Part shown: one piece after another, positions 23,634-31,656 of the stretch
Position numbering within the stretch: position 1 is the first letter of the stretch
Layout: each line of letters opens with the position of its first letter
Assembly: GCF_024494385.1 (NCBI RefSeq)
Contig: NZ_JAEVLT010000047.1
Location: 1 to 33,897 of the forward strand
Direction of reading: 5' to 3'
DNA from: Bacillus sp. EB600
GTDB taxonomy: Bacteria; Bacillota; Bacilli; Bacillales; Cytobacillaceae
Length of the DNA: 33,897 nucleotides
Position numbers and translations under genes: made by a program
The notes under the pieces: generated by a model
Databases searched by the model: none
What the model was told of the DNA's origin: nothing
What the model saw: only the letters and a program-made list of their open reading frames with translations

Positions 23634-23800
23634 ATTCTACATGTTTTGACCCGTATTCTACATATTTTTTTTAGATTCTACATAATTTCACTTCAATTCT
23701 ACATAATTTCACTTCAATTCTACATAGTTTCATGTGGATTCTACATATTTCTAACTAGATTCTACATAATTTCAGTGTGATTCTACATTTCCTTGTAAGT
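23634..23800. repeat. 21-bp phased repeat array, eight units
   Basis: Every unit begins ATTCTACAT, at 23634, 23655, 23675, 23696, 23717, 23738, 23759 and 23780. The spacing is 21, 20, 21, 21, 21, 21 and 21 bases, two DNA turns. The units at 23675 and 23696 are identical; the others share the first 9 bases and a TTT near position 12 and vary in the rest. The array lies between the liaR terminator and the Fur-controlled efe promoter. The rest of this 530-base intergenic region shows nothing recognisable. Confidence 0.8.
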
Positions 23801-23979
23801 TCATTAAAGTCACAGACAAAATCGCTCACAGAGCCAAAGAAACTGTCCACCATAGAAGCTTTTGCAAACAAAATCTCAAACTAATACGTTCAAACCTTCC
23901 CAAAAGTAAGATAAAGCACCATCACACTAAGAAAAGTTTAATTGAAAACTGGTAAATTTTAAATTTTTAAAAAATATAA

Positions 23980-24009
23980 TTGATAAGCATTATCATTTAC
24001 TGTTATTAT
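23980..24009 (+). promoter_or_regulatory. efeO promoter
   Basis: The -35 TTGATA (23980-23985) and -10 TATTAT (24004-24009) are separated by 18 bases. The first Fur box overlaps the -35, and the second lies just downstream of the -10, the classical arrangement for iron repression. Confidence 0.7.
23981..23995. promoter_or_regulatory. Fur box 1
   Basis: TGATAAGCATTATCA matches the 7-1-7 Fur consensus TGATAATnATTATCA at 13 of the 14 defined positions. It overlaps the -35 of the efe promoter. Confidence 0.88.
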
Positions 24010-24018
24010 AATTATAAA

Positions 24019-24033
24019 TGATAACGATTATCA
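24019..24033. promoter_or_regulatory. Fur box 2
   Basis: TGATAACGATTATCA matches the 7-1-7 Fur consensus at 13 of 14 defined positions. Its centre is 38 bases from that of box 1, near the expected transcription start. Confidence 0.88.
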
Positions 24034-24062
24034 TTAACAACAGGCGATGGAGGGTATACATA

Positions 24063-24917
24063 ATGAAAACAGTAAAAATTTCAGGAGTCATTCTTTTATC
24101 TAGCAGTCTCTTATTTGGCTGTGGGAATGCTGAACAAAGTGCAACAAAGGAGAAAGTAAAAGAAACCAAGTCTGCTAGCTCTTCTGTAGCATTGAACAAA
24201 GTTACTACTGATTATCGGGAGTATGCAATCGGTGAAATTGAGGAATTTGTTAAAGCAACACAAGCCTTCACAACTGCAGTTCAAAATGGAGAAATAGATA
24301 AAGCAAAAGAATTATATGGACCAGCAAGGATGCACTACGAGCGTGCGGAACCGATCGCTGAGGTATTCGGTGATTTAGATCCTAAAATAGATGCTCGTGA
24401 GGGTGATGTCCCTGAACAAGAGTGGGGAGGCTACCATCGGATTGAAAAGGGATTGTGGGCCGAAAACACAACAAAAGGATACGAACAATATGCCACCAAG
24501 CTTATGAATGATGTGAATCTTCTTCGTGCCAAGACGGAAACCGTTAAAGTTACCCCGGATCTTTTAATTACCGGTGCGGTCGATCTTTTAAATGAGGTGT
24601 CTACTTCCAAGGTTACAGGCGAAGAGGATCGTTATTCACATACCGACCTATACGACTTTGCTGCAAATGTGCAGGGGGCAGAGAAAATTTATCAGCTGCT
24701 CAATCCGGTATTAAATGAAAAGGACGCAGCACTTTCAAAGGAAATTCAAACACGTTTTGATCATGTTTATAGTTTACTAGAAAAGCATAAAGCTGGTGAT
24801 GGCTATAAGTCATATACGGAATTAAAGGAAGCTGAAGTAAAGGAATTGAGCCAGGCTATTGATGCATTGGCCGAGCCGCTTTCACAAATAGGGATAGTAA
24901 CGGAGGAATCCAAATGA
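24063..24917 (+). CDS. efeO: EfeO/EfeM-type iron-binding lipoprotein
   Basis: A 284-residue lipoprotein. The signal peptide ends in the lipobox SSSLLFGCGN, so the mature protein is lipid-anchored at a cysteine near residue 20. The rest is an M75 (imelysin-like) domain with the metal motif HxxE in GGYHRIEKGLW. No cupredoxin domain is present, so it is the EfeM-like form seen in Bacillus YwbM. It collects iron outside the membrane for EfeU. ATG 24063 follows GGAGGG. Its stop overlaps the efeB start (ATGA), giving a tightly coupled, Fur-repressed operon. Confidence 0.92.
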   Translation: MKTVKISGVILLSSSLLFGCGNAEQSATKEKVKETKSASSSVALNKVTTDYREYAIGEIEEFVKATQAFTTAVQNGEIDKAKELYGPARMHYERAEPIAEVFGDLDPKIDAREGDVPEQEWGGYHRIEKGLWAENTTKGYEQYATKLMNDVNLLRAKTETVKVTPDLLITGAVDLLNEVSTSKVTGEEDRYSHTDLYDFAANVQGAEKIYQLLNPVLNEKDAALSKEIQTRFDHVYSLLEKHKAGDGYKSYTELKEAEVKELSQAIDALAEPLSQIGIVTEESK

Positions 24918-26209
24918 CAGAGAATAAGACAACCAACATGAATGGTTCATCTTTACTAGATCAAAAGATTTCGAGAAGAAGTATCTTGAAAACTGCCGGT
25001 ATTGGCGGTATAGGAATCGTGCTGGGAGCTTCCGGAATGGGTGGACTGCTTTCATTAACAGAAAAGAAAGAGGCACAAGGAAAGAGTAGCGAAATCATCC
25101 CCTTTTACGGAACACACCAAAGTGGAATTACAACCAAAACACAAAACCATGTTTATTTTGTTTCCTTAGATGTGACAGCGACAAAAAAAGAAGAGTTAGT
25201 GCAGCTATTCAAGGATTGGACAAAAGCAGCCGCAGCCATGTCGGAAGGAAAATCTGTCGGAAAGCTTTCCGAAAATGGATTCCTTCCGCCTGTAGACACA
25301 GGCGAAGCTGCCGGTCTTTCTCCCTCAAATTTAACGATTACCTTTGGTGTGGGACCAAGTTTTTTTGTAAAAGACAACCAAGATCGCTTTGGTTTACAGC
25401 ATAAGCAGCCAAAAGAATTGGTCGACCTGCCTAAATTTCCTCTTGATGCATTAGAGGAAGAATGGACGGGGGGCGATCTTTGTATCCAGGCATGTGCTGA
25501 TGACCTGCAGGTTGCCTTTCATGCTGTCAGAAATCTAATCAGAATTGCGAGAGGCAAGGCAACATTACGCTGGGCGCAAACAGGCTTCCAGCGTTCAAAA
25601 CAAGCAGATCCGAAAAATGAAACGCCGAGGAACTTATTCGGCTTTAAAGATGGCACTGTAAACCCTGATGCAAATGATTCAAAAAGTATGAAACAGCATA
25701 TCTGGGTCCAGCCAGGGGATGGTCAAAACTGGATGGTAAATGGAAGCTATCTGGTGGTCCGCCGCATTCAAATGTTTATTGAAGTCTGGGACCGGTCTAC
25801 GTTAAAAGATCAAGAGCATACCTTTGGACGCTATCGCGAGAACGGTGCTCCTCTTGGTCAAAAAAGTGAATTCGATAAACTTGATTTAAAACACAAAAAC
25901 GAAAACGGCGAATTGTATATCCCTGCAGATTCGCATACCCGTTTGGCACATGGGGATGGAACACAGCAAATACTAAGACGCGCCTATTCTTATTCCGATG
26001 GGATGGATGTAAAAACAGGCAGCTTTGATGCTGGCCTGCTATTCATGTGTTACCAACGCGCACCAAGCAAACAATTTATTCCAATCCAAAACCGCTTAGC
26101 CAAAATGGATAAGTTGAACGAGTATACTTCCCATCGTGGAAGTGCAATATTTGCCTGTTTCCCTGGAGTAAAAGAAGGCGGATTTATCGGAGAGACACTT
26201 TTTCATTAA
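24914..26209 (+). CDS. efeB: EfeB, Tat-exported DyP-type heme peroxidase
   Basis: A 431-residue dye-decolorising peroxidase. A twin-arginine signal (KISRRSILKTAGIGGIGIVLGA, arginines at 21-22) sends it folded across the membrane, as with B. subtilis YwbN. The DyP motif GxxDG occurs as FGFKDGTVNPD near residues 242-250, and a likely heme-ligand His lies in the C-terminal half. EfeB is thought to oxidise Fe(II) to Fe(III) for uptake by EfeU, or to act on heme. ATG 24914 overlaps the efeO stop; CGGAGGA is the ribosome site. Confidence 0.93.
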   Translation: MTENKTTNMNGSSLLDQKISRRSILKTAGIGGIGIVLGASGMGGLLSLTEKKEAQGKSSEIIPFYGTHQSGITTKTQNHVYFVSLDVTATKKEELVQLFKDWTKAAAAMSEGKSVGKLSENGFLPPVDTGEAAGLSPSNLTITFGVGPSFFVKDNQDRFGLQHKQPKELVDLPKFPLDALEEEWTGGDLCIQACADDLQVAFHAVRNLIRIARGKATLRWAQTGFQRSKQADPKNETPRNLFGFKDGTVNPDANDSKSMKQHIWVQPGDGQNWMVNGSYLVVRRIQMFIEVWDRSTLKDQEHTFGRYRENGAPLGQKSEFDKLDLKHKNENGELYIPADSHTRLAHGDGTQQILRRAYSYSDGMDVKTGSFDAGLLFMCYQRAPSKQFIPIQNRLAKMDKLNEYTSHRGSAIFACFPGVKEGGFIGETLFH

Positions 26210-26237
26210 TATGGCTTTCGTGTAAGGAGAGGGAATT

Positions 26238-28013
26238 GTGATAAAAAAAACCAAATTATTGATCTTATTGATTGCAAGCTTAGTTGTTTTCAGTCTTAAC
26301 GTTCATCCAGCCGCAGCTTCCGAAAGCCATGATGAGCTGTTTGTGCTAATTGGAGATAGTTTAATGAAGGCAAAAGACGGAAACCAGGCGGCTGTTTCAA
26401 AAAACATCGAGCAATTTGAAGCTAAATGGGAGTCTATTAAGAAAACTGATAGTAAAACAGCAAAGAGTGTAGCTAAAAGTCTTAAAGCGGTACAAAGTCT
26501 TTTAGCTAAGGAAAAGCCTGATAACGATGATCTTTCTAAAGGTCTGTCAGCATTGTCAACAGCTGTTGTTCAATATGACCAAGAACAAACCCCCCAGGAT
26601 AAAGAAAAACAAAAGGATGAAGTCAAACGGATCTATCCAATGATAGACAATATGAAAAACTCAATAGAAAAAGGCAATACCTCTGTATTAAGTGCTCAAT
26701 ACCAATCTATCTTAAACCAATGGACCGCTTCTGAAAAAATCGTTCATGATGAGAGTATCGCTGCATATGGCAATATTGAAAAAAATATGGCGTTACTCCG
26801 GATTGCTATTACCCAGGACCCGGCGGATCTTGGAAAAGCAAAACAAAGCTTAGAGGATTTGACAGTTGTTCTTGATAACTTTTTTTCAGGCAAGGCTTCC
26901 AAACAGCACAAAGGCAGTTATAAGCTTGAAGATCTATCAAAACTGTTAAGCAAGGCGAAAAACCTGATTTCGCAAAATGAATATGCTAGTGCTAGCAAGC
27001 AGCTAAACGAAGTACTTACGATCTGGCCGATGGTAGAAGGAGAGGTTCAAACAAGGGACCCTAAATTGTATAGTGATTTAGAAACGAAAGTCCCGGCTGC
27101 AATTAGTATCTTAAACTCCCAAAAAGTAGAGGAAAAAAAAGCGGAGGATATTGTAAAAGATCTTAATTCAAGGCTTATTCCTTTAACCAGTAAAACCAAC
27201 TACACATTTTGGGATGCCGCGCTTATTCTGCTTCGGGAGGGTTTTGAAGCATTATTAATCCTTGCAACATTACTGTCATTTCTTAAAAGAATAGGCGAGG
27301 AAAGAAAGCAAAAATGGATTTGGATGGGAGTTGCTGCGGGAATTACGGCAAGTGCTGTCCTTTCACTCGTCATCAATATTGCTTTTTCAAAAATCATTGC
27401 AGCTTCAAGCCGGGAATACATCGAAGGAATAACAGGTGTTATAGCCGTTGCTATGATGGTAACGGTAGGGGTTTGGCTTCATAATAAATCCAGCGTTAAC
27501 AACTGGAATAACTATATTCATCAACAAATGAGCCAGGCGATCGCAAAAGGCAGCCTTATGTCGTTTGCATTAATTAGTTTTCTGTCGATATTCCGTGAAG
27601 GCGCAGAAACGATTATTTTCTATGCAGGAATAGCCCCCAATATTAGTCTGCAGCAGCTTTTGCTTGGAATTGTATTGGCTATTCTCCTTTTAGTTGCCGC
27701 GGGTTTTGTGATTATTTATTATAGCGTCAAGATTCCAGTTCGTTTGTTTTTTAAAGTGGCTACCATCTTCATTTATCTTATCGCCTTTAAGATTCTTGGA
27801 ATCAGTATCCATGCTTTGCAGGTGGGAAAGGTACTATCCATTCATACGGCAGACTATTTTCCGTTTATTGATTGGATCGGAGTGTATCCAACATGGGAAA
27901 CCTCCTTAACTCAAGTACTTTTACTTATTTTTATTTTTTCAATGGTGGTCATAAATCGGAAAAAGGATAGAACCCAGGTTGAAAAAATGAACTCATTTAA
28001 AAAAAGAGCCTAG
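26238..28013 (+). CDS. efeU: EfeU, FTR1-family iron permease with long extracytoplasmic domain
   Basis: A 591-residue protein. A signal peptide (to about AAASES) is followed by roughly 290 helical extracytoplasmic residues, then the FTR1/OFeT permease with about seven helices. Both REGxE iron-binding motifs are present: LLREGFEALLI near residue 331 and FREGAETIIF near residue 451. It imports Fe(III) supplied by EfeO and EfeB. By my memory B. subtilis YwbL is about 480 residues, so the N-terminal region here is longer. The start is GTG 26238 after AAGGAGAGGG. The gene order O-B-U differs from the U-O-B order usual in other bacteria. Confidence 0.92.
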   Translation: MIKKTKLLILLIASLVVFSLNVHPAAASESHDELFVLIGDSLMKAKDGNQAAVSKNIEQFEAKWESIKKTDSKTAKSVAKSLKAVQSLLAKEKPDNDDLSKGLSALSTAVVQYDQEQTPQDKEKQKDEVKRIYPMIDNMKNSIEKGNTSVLSAQYQSILNQWTASEKIVHDESIAAYGNIEKNMALLRIAITQDPADLGKAKQSLEDLTVVLDNFFSGKASKQHKGSYKLEDLSKLLSKAKNLISQNEYASASKQLNEVLTIWPMVEGEVQTRDPKLYSDLETKVPAAISILNSQKVEEKKAEDIVKDLNSRLIPLTSKTNYTFWDAALILLREGFEALLILATLLSFLKRIGEERKQKWIWMGVAAGITASAVLSLVINIAFSKIIAASSREYIEGITGVIAVAMMVTVGVWLHNKSSVNNWNNYIHQQMSQAIAKGSLMSFALISFLSIFREGAETIIFYAGIAPNISLQQLLLGIVLAILLLVAAGFVIIYYSVKIPVRLFFKVATIFIYLIAFKILGISIHALQVGKVLSIHTADYFPFIDWIGVYPTWETSLTQVLLLIFIFSMVVINRKKDRTQVEKMNSFKKRA

Positions 28014-28024
28014 GGCTCTTTTTT
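28003..28024 (+). terminator. Terminator of the efe operon
   Basis: AAAGAGCC (28003-28010) pairs with GGCTCTTT (28014-28021), followed by T residues. The efeU stop codon TAG forms the loop. Confidence 0.9.
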
Positions 28025-28114
28025 GCTTTATCCTGTTTGTAATTTCTACTACTAATCAGAATGCTTGTCTCATACCTTTATAAAGTAAGTTCTTTACAAA
28101 GGGGAATCGGAGAA

Positions 28115-29449
28115 TTGGCTACATTATATAAAGGCGTATTCTTTTTAGCAGCTTCAGCTTTTCTGGGTGAAAGCATCGAGTTTTTTATTAATATGATATT
28201 AGCAAGGGAGCTGGGCAAACATGGGCTGGGGCTTTATATGTCCATTCTGCCATCCATTTATTTAATTGTCCTACTGTCGAGCTTTGAACTCCAGGTTTCC
28301 ATTTCCAAATTTATTGCCGAAAAAGAGGGACGATATCATCGAAGCATCCTGCATCATGCAATCATGATTGCCATTGTATTTACAAGCGTCCTTTTGCTCA
28401 TGACAACAGGAATCATCCCGTTTGTCCCCATTTTTAATGCGTACCACCCTTATACGAGATGGCTAGTAATCCTTTTAATTCCGGTTATTTGCTTTACATC
28501 GGTGGCAAGAGGATATTTTATGGGGAAACAGCAAATGGGAAAGATTGCAATTTCAAACTTTTTCCGAAAAATATTCCAATTAGCCATTTTATTTTTTGTG
28601 TTTCGTCTCTTCCAATTTGAAGTGAAATCAGCTGTTTTAATCGCGATAGCGACATTTATTGGGAGTGAAATTGTTGTTTTTGCTTATTTAATCTTTACCT
28701 TTATGACACAATTCCAACAAATTAAACGGCAGCCATTTTCAAACCTAAATCGCCAGGTAGTGCGTAAAAGCTTAATTGCCGTATCTGTTCCGACTACGAT
28801 GATGAGGTTGTTTTCAGCGATTACAGGTGCCATTCAGCCATTTATGATTAAGCAGGCATTGATTCGGTCTGGGATATCATCAACGATTGCAACGGAGCAG
28901 TACGGAATGCTTGCCGGGGTCGCGTTAACGATTGGCTTTTTTCCCGCCTTTCTTGCCCATTCTTTAATGACCGTCCTTATTCCAGCGGTTTCAAAAGCAT
29001 ATTCCTCCAGAGATTTTGGCAGCCTGCATAAAATGCTAAATCAAGTAATGAAGTTTACGTTTCTATACGGTATACCTGCTGTTGCGGCGTTTTACCTTAT
29101 GGCCAGTCCGCTGACATCGTTATTCTTTCATTCATCAACTGCCGCTGGCTATTTGCAAATGCTTTGGCCGTGCTTTTTATTCTACTTTTTTATTATTCCG
29201 ATGCAGGCGTTTCTAATTGGACTTGGTTTGATAAAAGATATTTTTCTTCAAACGGTTTGGGCAACAATCGTGTCTTATTCGATTATCCTTTGGCTTGGTT
29301 CTATTCCTGAATGGAGGATGAACGGGGTTATTATTGGAATGAATGTGGAGGCTGTTTTATTGGCTTTGATGAATTATTTAACGGTTTGTAAAAAGATCGG
29401 TGTTTCAATGTTTATGAAAGGCTACATTCACAAAACAACCGAACACTAA
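28115..29449 (+). CDS. MOP-superfamily flippase, YkvU/SpoVB-like
   Basis: A polytopic membrane protein of about 12-14 helices in the polysaccharide-exporter branch of the MOP superfamily. Typical blocks are LILARELG-like NMILARELGKHGLGLYMSILP, FIAEKEGRYHRSI, RGYFMGKQQMGKIAISNFFRKIFQ and VPTTMMRLFSAI. Such proteins flip lipid-linked sugars, for example for the spore cortex (SpoVB). TTG 28115 is preferred, giving 444 residues, close to B. subtilis YkvU, with AAAGGGGA about 9 bases upstream. The frame also extends to ATG 28061, but no ribosome site precedes that codon. The exact paralogue is uncertain. Confidence 0.8.
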   Translation: MATLYKGVFFLAASAFLGESIEFFINMILARELGKHGLGLYMSILPSIYLIVLLSSFELQVSISKFIAEKEGRYHRSILHHAIMIAIVFTSVLLLMTTGIIPFVPIFNAYHPYTRWLVILLIPVICFTSVARGYFMGKQQMGKIAISNFFRKIFQLAILFFVFRLFQFEVKSAVLIAIATFIGSEIVVFAYLIFTFMTQFQQIKRQPFSNLNRQVVRKSLIAVSVPTTMMRLFSAITGAIQPFMIKQALIRSGISSTIATEQYGMLAGVALTIGFFPAFLAHSLMTVLIPAVSKAYSSRDFGSLHKMLNQVMKFTFLYGIPAVAAFYLMASPLTSLFFHSSTAAGYLQMLWPCFLFYFFIIPMQAFLIGLGLIKDIFLQTVWATIVSYSIILWLGSIPEWRMNGVIIGMNVEAVLLALMNYLTVCKKIGVSMFMKGYIHKTTEH

Positions 29450-29451
29450 CA

Positions 29452-29482
29452 AAAGACCCAGGCAGGATTGCCCGGGTTCTTT
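29452..29482. terminator. Terminator between convergent flippase and yetJ genes
   Basis: The arm AAAGACCCAGGCA pairs with TGCCCGGGTTCTTT, with small imperfections. A-rich sequence on one side and T-rich on the other suggest it may work in both directions. Confidence 0.7.
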
Positions 29483-29489
29483 GTTGCTT

Positions 29490-30125
29490 TTAGTCATTCT
29501 TCGGAAGAATTCCAAAAATGCGCAGGATAGAGAGAAACAGGTTAATGAAATCTAAGTATAAACTGAGCGCCATGAGCGGTACATCTTCGGGACTTACACC
29601 GTAGTGCTTCATTCGACTAAAGTCAAAAAGAATGTAGCCGCTAAAGACCATTACGCCGATAAAAGAATAAACAAGCATCGCAGTTGAGTTTAACGGCCAG
29701 AAAATATTAAAAATTGAAATAGCAACCAATGCCAGCAGGGCTGCCATTAGGAAACCGCCTAAAAATGAAAAGTTTCTTTTTGACTTTGTTGCGTAAATAG
29801 CAAGTCCTGTAAAAACTGTTGTTGTGGTGGCAAACGCAAGAATAACGGTATTTGCACCTGTTGTTGCTAAGTAATGGGCTACAATTGGATAAAGTGTAAT
29901 CCCCGAAATAAACGTGAAAATGTACAGAAAGGCATACGAGACGGCTTTTCTGCGCCTTAAAAGGAAGGCGGACACCAGCATAACCAACTCCAAAATTGAT
30001 AGTGGAAGGAATAAGCCGGCGGGAACATATACTCCAGCCAATGTCCCGAGTAAGGAGAAGGCAAGCGAGAATGTGAAGACTCGTAAGACGGACGGCATTA
30101 TTTCGCTAGAAGTTTGTGAATACAA
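29490..30125 (-). CDS. yetJ: Bax-inhibitor-1 family protein YetJ
   Basis: A 211-residue protein with seven hydrophobic segments and the BI-1 pattern YIFTFISGITLYPI, GGFLMAALLALVAISIFNIF, and GYILFDFSRMKHYGVSPEDVPLMALSLYLDFINLFLSILRI with the paired aspartates of the pH-dependent calcium leak. B. subtilis YetJ (BsYetJ) is the structural model. The start is TTG 30125 with GAGGTGA 6 bases upstream. It lies next to mscL, also on the minus strand. Confidence 0.9.
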   Translation of the reverse strand: MYSQTSSEIMPSVLRVFTFSLAFSLLGTLAGVYVPAGLFLPLSILELVMLVSAFLLRRRKAVSYAFLYIFTFISGITLYPIVAHYLATTGANTVILAFATTTTVFTGLAIYATKSKRNFSFLGGFLMAALLALVAISIFNIFWPLNSTAMLVYSFIGVMVFSGYILFDFSRMKHYGVSPEDVPLMALSLYLDFINLFLSILRIFGILPKND

Positions 30126-30174
30126 TTTTTGTCACCTCATTTAAAGTTCTTACATGATATATACGATTAACTTG

Positions 30175-30570
30175 TCAGGATGTTTCATTTTTTCTTAAAA
30201 TATCTTCTTTGAGTAAATCCCGTATTTCCATTAGAAGTGCTACTTGGGTGTCCGTTTTTGCAACTTCTTCAGCCTTTTCTTCCTTTCGTTTAAAATGATT
30301 GATGAATTTTATAAATAAGAAAATCGAAAAGGATATGATAAAGAAATCAACGACTGCCTGGAGAAAAAGACCATAATTTAAAACTGCTTTTCCAAATGTA
30401 AAACTAAGCTTGGTAAAATCAATCCCGCCAAGCAGTAAACCAACCAGCGGCATGATTACGTCTTTTACAAGGGAAGCGACAATTTTTCCAAAGGCACCGC
30501 CAATAACAACCCCTACAGCCAGGTCGATCACATTGCCTTTCATTGCGAACTGTTTAAATTCATTCCACAT
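30175..30570 (-). CDS. mscL: Large-conductance mechanosensitive channel MscL
   Basis: A 131-residue channel subunit. Its beginning, MWNEFKQFAMKGNVIDLAVGVVIGGAFGKIVASLV, contains the pore-lining helix with glycine packing, followed by DVIMPLVGLLLGG and the second helix FLQAVVDFFIISFSIFLFIKFIN, then a charged C-terminal helix. It forms a pentameric safety valve against osmotic downshock. The start at 30570 has AGGAGG 7 bases upstream; an in-frame codon at 30588 is too early. Confidence 0.95.
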   Translation of the reverse strand: MWNEFKQFAMKGNVIDLAVGVVIGGAFGKIVASLVKDVIMPLVGLLLGGIDFTKLSFTFGKAVLNYGLFLQAVVDFFIISFSIFLFIKFINHFKRKEEKAEEVAKTDTQVALLMEIRDLLKEDILRKNETS

Positions 30571-30655
30571 GAGATAACCTCCTAACATTTGGTTCTTAAA
30601 TACACATTTTACCTTGTTCTCATGATTAGTTTCAACTATTTGAAAAATGTGCTAG

Positions 30656-30684
30656 TTGACAGCCATTTACTTTTTATCTATAGT
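30656..30684 (+). promoter_or_regulatory. queF promoter
   Basis: A perfect -35 TTGACA (30656-30661) and a -10 TATAGT (30679-30684) are 17 bases apart. Transcription should start near 30691, about 30 bases before the preQ1 aptamer. Confidence 0.88.
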
Positions 30685-30719
30685 AACTGATATTGAGAAG
30701 ATCATCCCCGTATATACGG

Positions 30720-30797
30720 AAGAGGTTCATAGCGAACACCCTCTATAAAAAACTATGGAATGGCATGATCAACCATATCCTTAGGATATGGTTTTTA
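30720..30797 (+). promoter_or_regulatory. preQ1-I riboswitch with terminator
   Basis: The aptamer (30720-30756) has the class I form: AGAGGTTC, a variable loop ATAGCGA, ACACCCTCT closing the P1 stem, and the A-rich tail ATAAAAAACTA that forms the pseudoknot. The expression platform follows: AACCATATCC (30771-30780) pairs with GGATATGGTT (30784-30793) and a T run. Binding of preQ1 should favour termination and reduce queF expression. Confidence 0.92.
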
Positions 30798-30861
30798 TAT
30801 TTCTATAGTTTCACAGGATACTCCCTGTATGGTACGGGTCATATAAGGAGGAGTTAAAGAA

Positions 30862-31359
30862 ATGGCAGGACGTACAGAAGAAGAATTAAATGGGGTTACC
30901 CTACTTGGAAATCAAGGAACAAAGTATTTGTTTGAATATACACCAGATGTATTGGAGGCTTTCGATAATAAGCATCCAAACCGTGATTATTTTGTAAAGT
31001 TTAATTTCCCGGAATTTACAAGCTTGTGCCCAAAAACCGGACAGCCCGATTTTGCGACGATTTATATTAGCTATATTCCTGATCAAAAGATGGTTGAAAG
31101 CAAGTCGTTAAAGCTATATCTTTTCAGCTTCCGGAATCATGGTGATTTTCACGAAGACTGTGTCAACATTATCATGAATGACCTAATAAAGCTAATGGAT
31201 CCACGGTATATTGAAGTTTGGGGCAAATTTACGCCACGTGGCGGAATTTCCATTGATCCATATGCAAACTATGGGAAACCAGGAACAAAGTTTGAGCAAA
31301 TGGCTGAATACCGATTAATGAATCATGATTTATACCCAGAGAAAATTGATAATCGCTAA
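30862..31359 (+). CDS. queF: NADPH-dependent preQ0 reductase QueF
   Basis: A 165-residue unimodular QueF that reduces the nitrile of preQ0 to the aminomethyl of preQ1 in queuosine synthesis. The catalytic Cys56 and Asp63 are in FTSLCPKTGQPDFATI, and the QueF motif ESKSLKLYLFSFRNHGDFHEDCVN follows. ATG 30862 follows AAGGAGGAG. It stands alone behind its own promoter and preQ1 riboswitch; queC, queD and queE are not in the window. Part of its 3' end recurs in degraded form at 32575-32628. Confidence 0.96.
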   Translation: MAGRTEEELNGVTLLGNQGTKYLFEYTPDVLEAFDNKHPNRDYFVKFNFPEFTSLCPKTGQPDFATIYISYIPDQKMVESKSLKLYLFSFRNHGDFHEDCVNIIMNDLIKLMDPRYIEVWGKFTPRGGISIDPYANYGKPGTKFEQMAEYRLMNHDLYPEKIDNR

Positions 31360-31375
31360 TATAAAAAAGAGAGAA

Positions 31376-31424
31376 AACAACATTTCATTTTTTTGTGCCT
31401 TTTTAATGAAATGTTGTTTTTTTG
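31376..31424 (+). terminator. Terminator after queF
   Basis: AACAACATTTCATT (31376-31389) pairs perfectly with AATGAAATGTTGTT (31405-31418), followed by a T run. Confidence 0.92.
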
Positions 31425-31537
31425 CTAAAATTGTGACTAACTTGGTGGGGCGATGCTTCAATAACGAAGGATCTCTCTTTTCCTTTTTTTAGTATGGCAG
31501 AACTGTTAAAAAGGCCTAAAAATTTTCTGATACACTA

Positions 31538-31624
31538 TTGATATACACTATCAAAAGCTTTATAAAAAAAAATAAGATTATAATGATTATGCCTTGTCCA
31601 TTCGATCATCACTTACATATTATT
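31538..31624 (+). promoter_or_regulatory. Upstream region of the collagen-like gene
   Basis: A palindrome TTGATA-TACAC-TATCAA (31538-31554) lies upstream, and CATATTATT (31616-31624) resembles a late-sporulation SigK -10 (CATAnnnTA). A sporulation promoter would suit an exosporium-type protein, but no clear -35 was identified. Confidence 0.25.
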
Positions 31625-31656
31625 TAAGAACTTAAATTTTATGAGGTGGTTTTTAT

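Noticed and set aside
23634..23800. CRISPR-like repeat array
   Set aside because: The whole unit is 21 bases with only about 9-12 conserved, far shorter than a CRISPR repeat plus spacer, and no cas genes are present.
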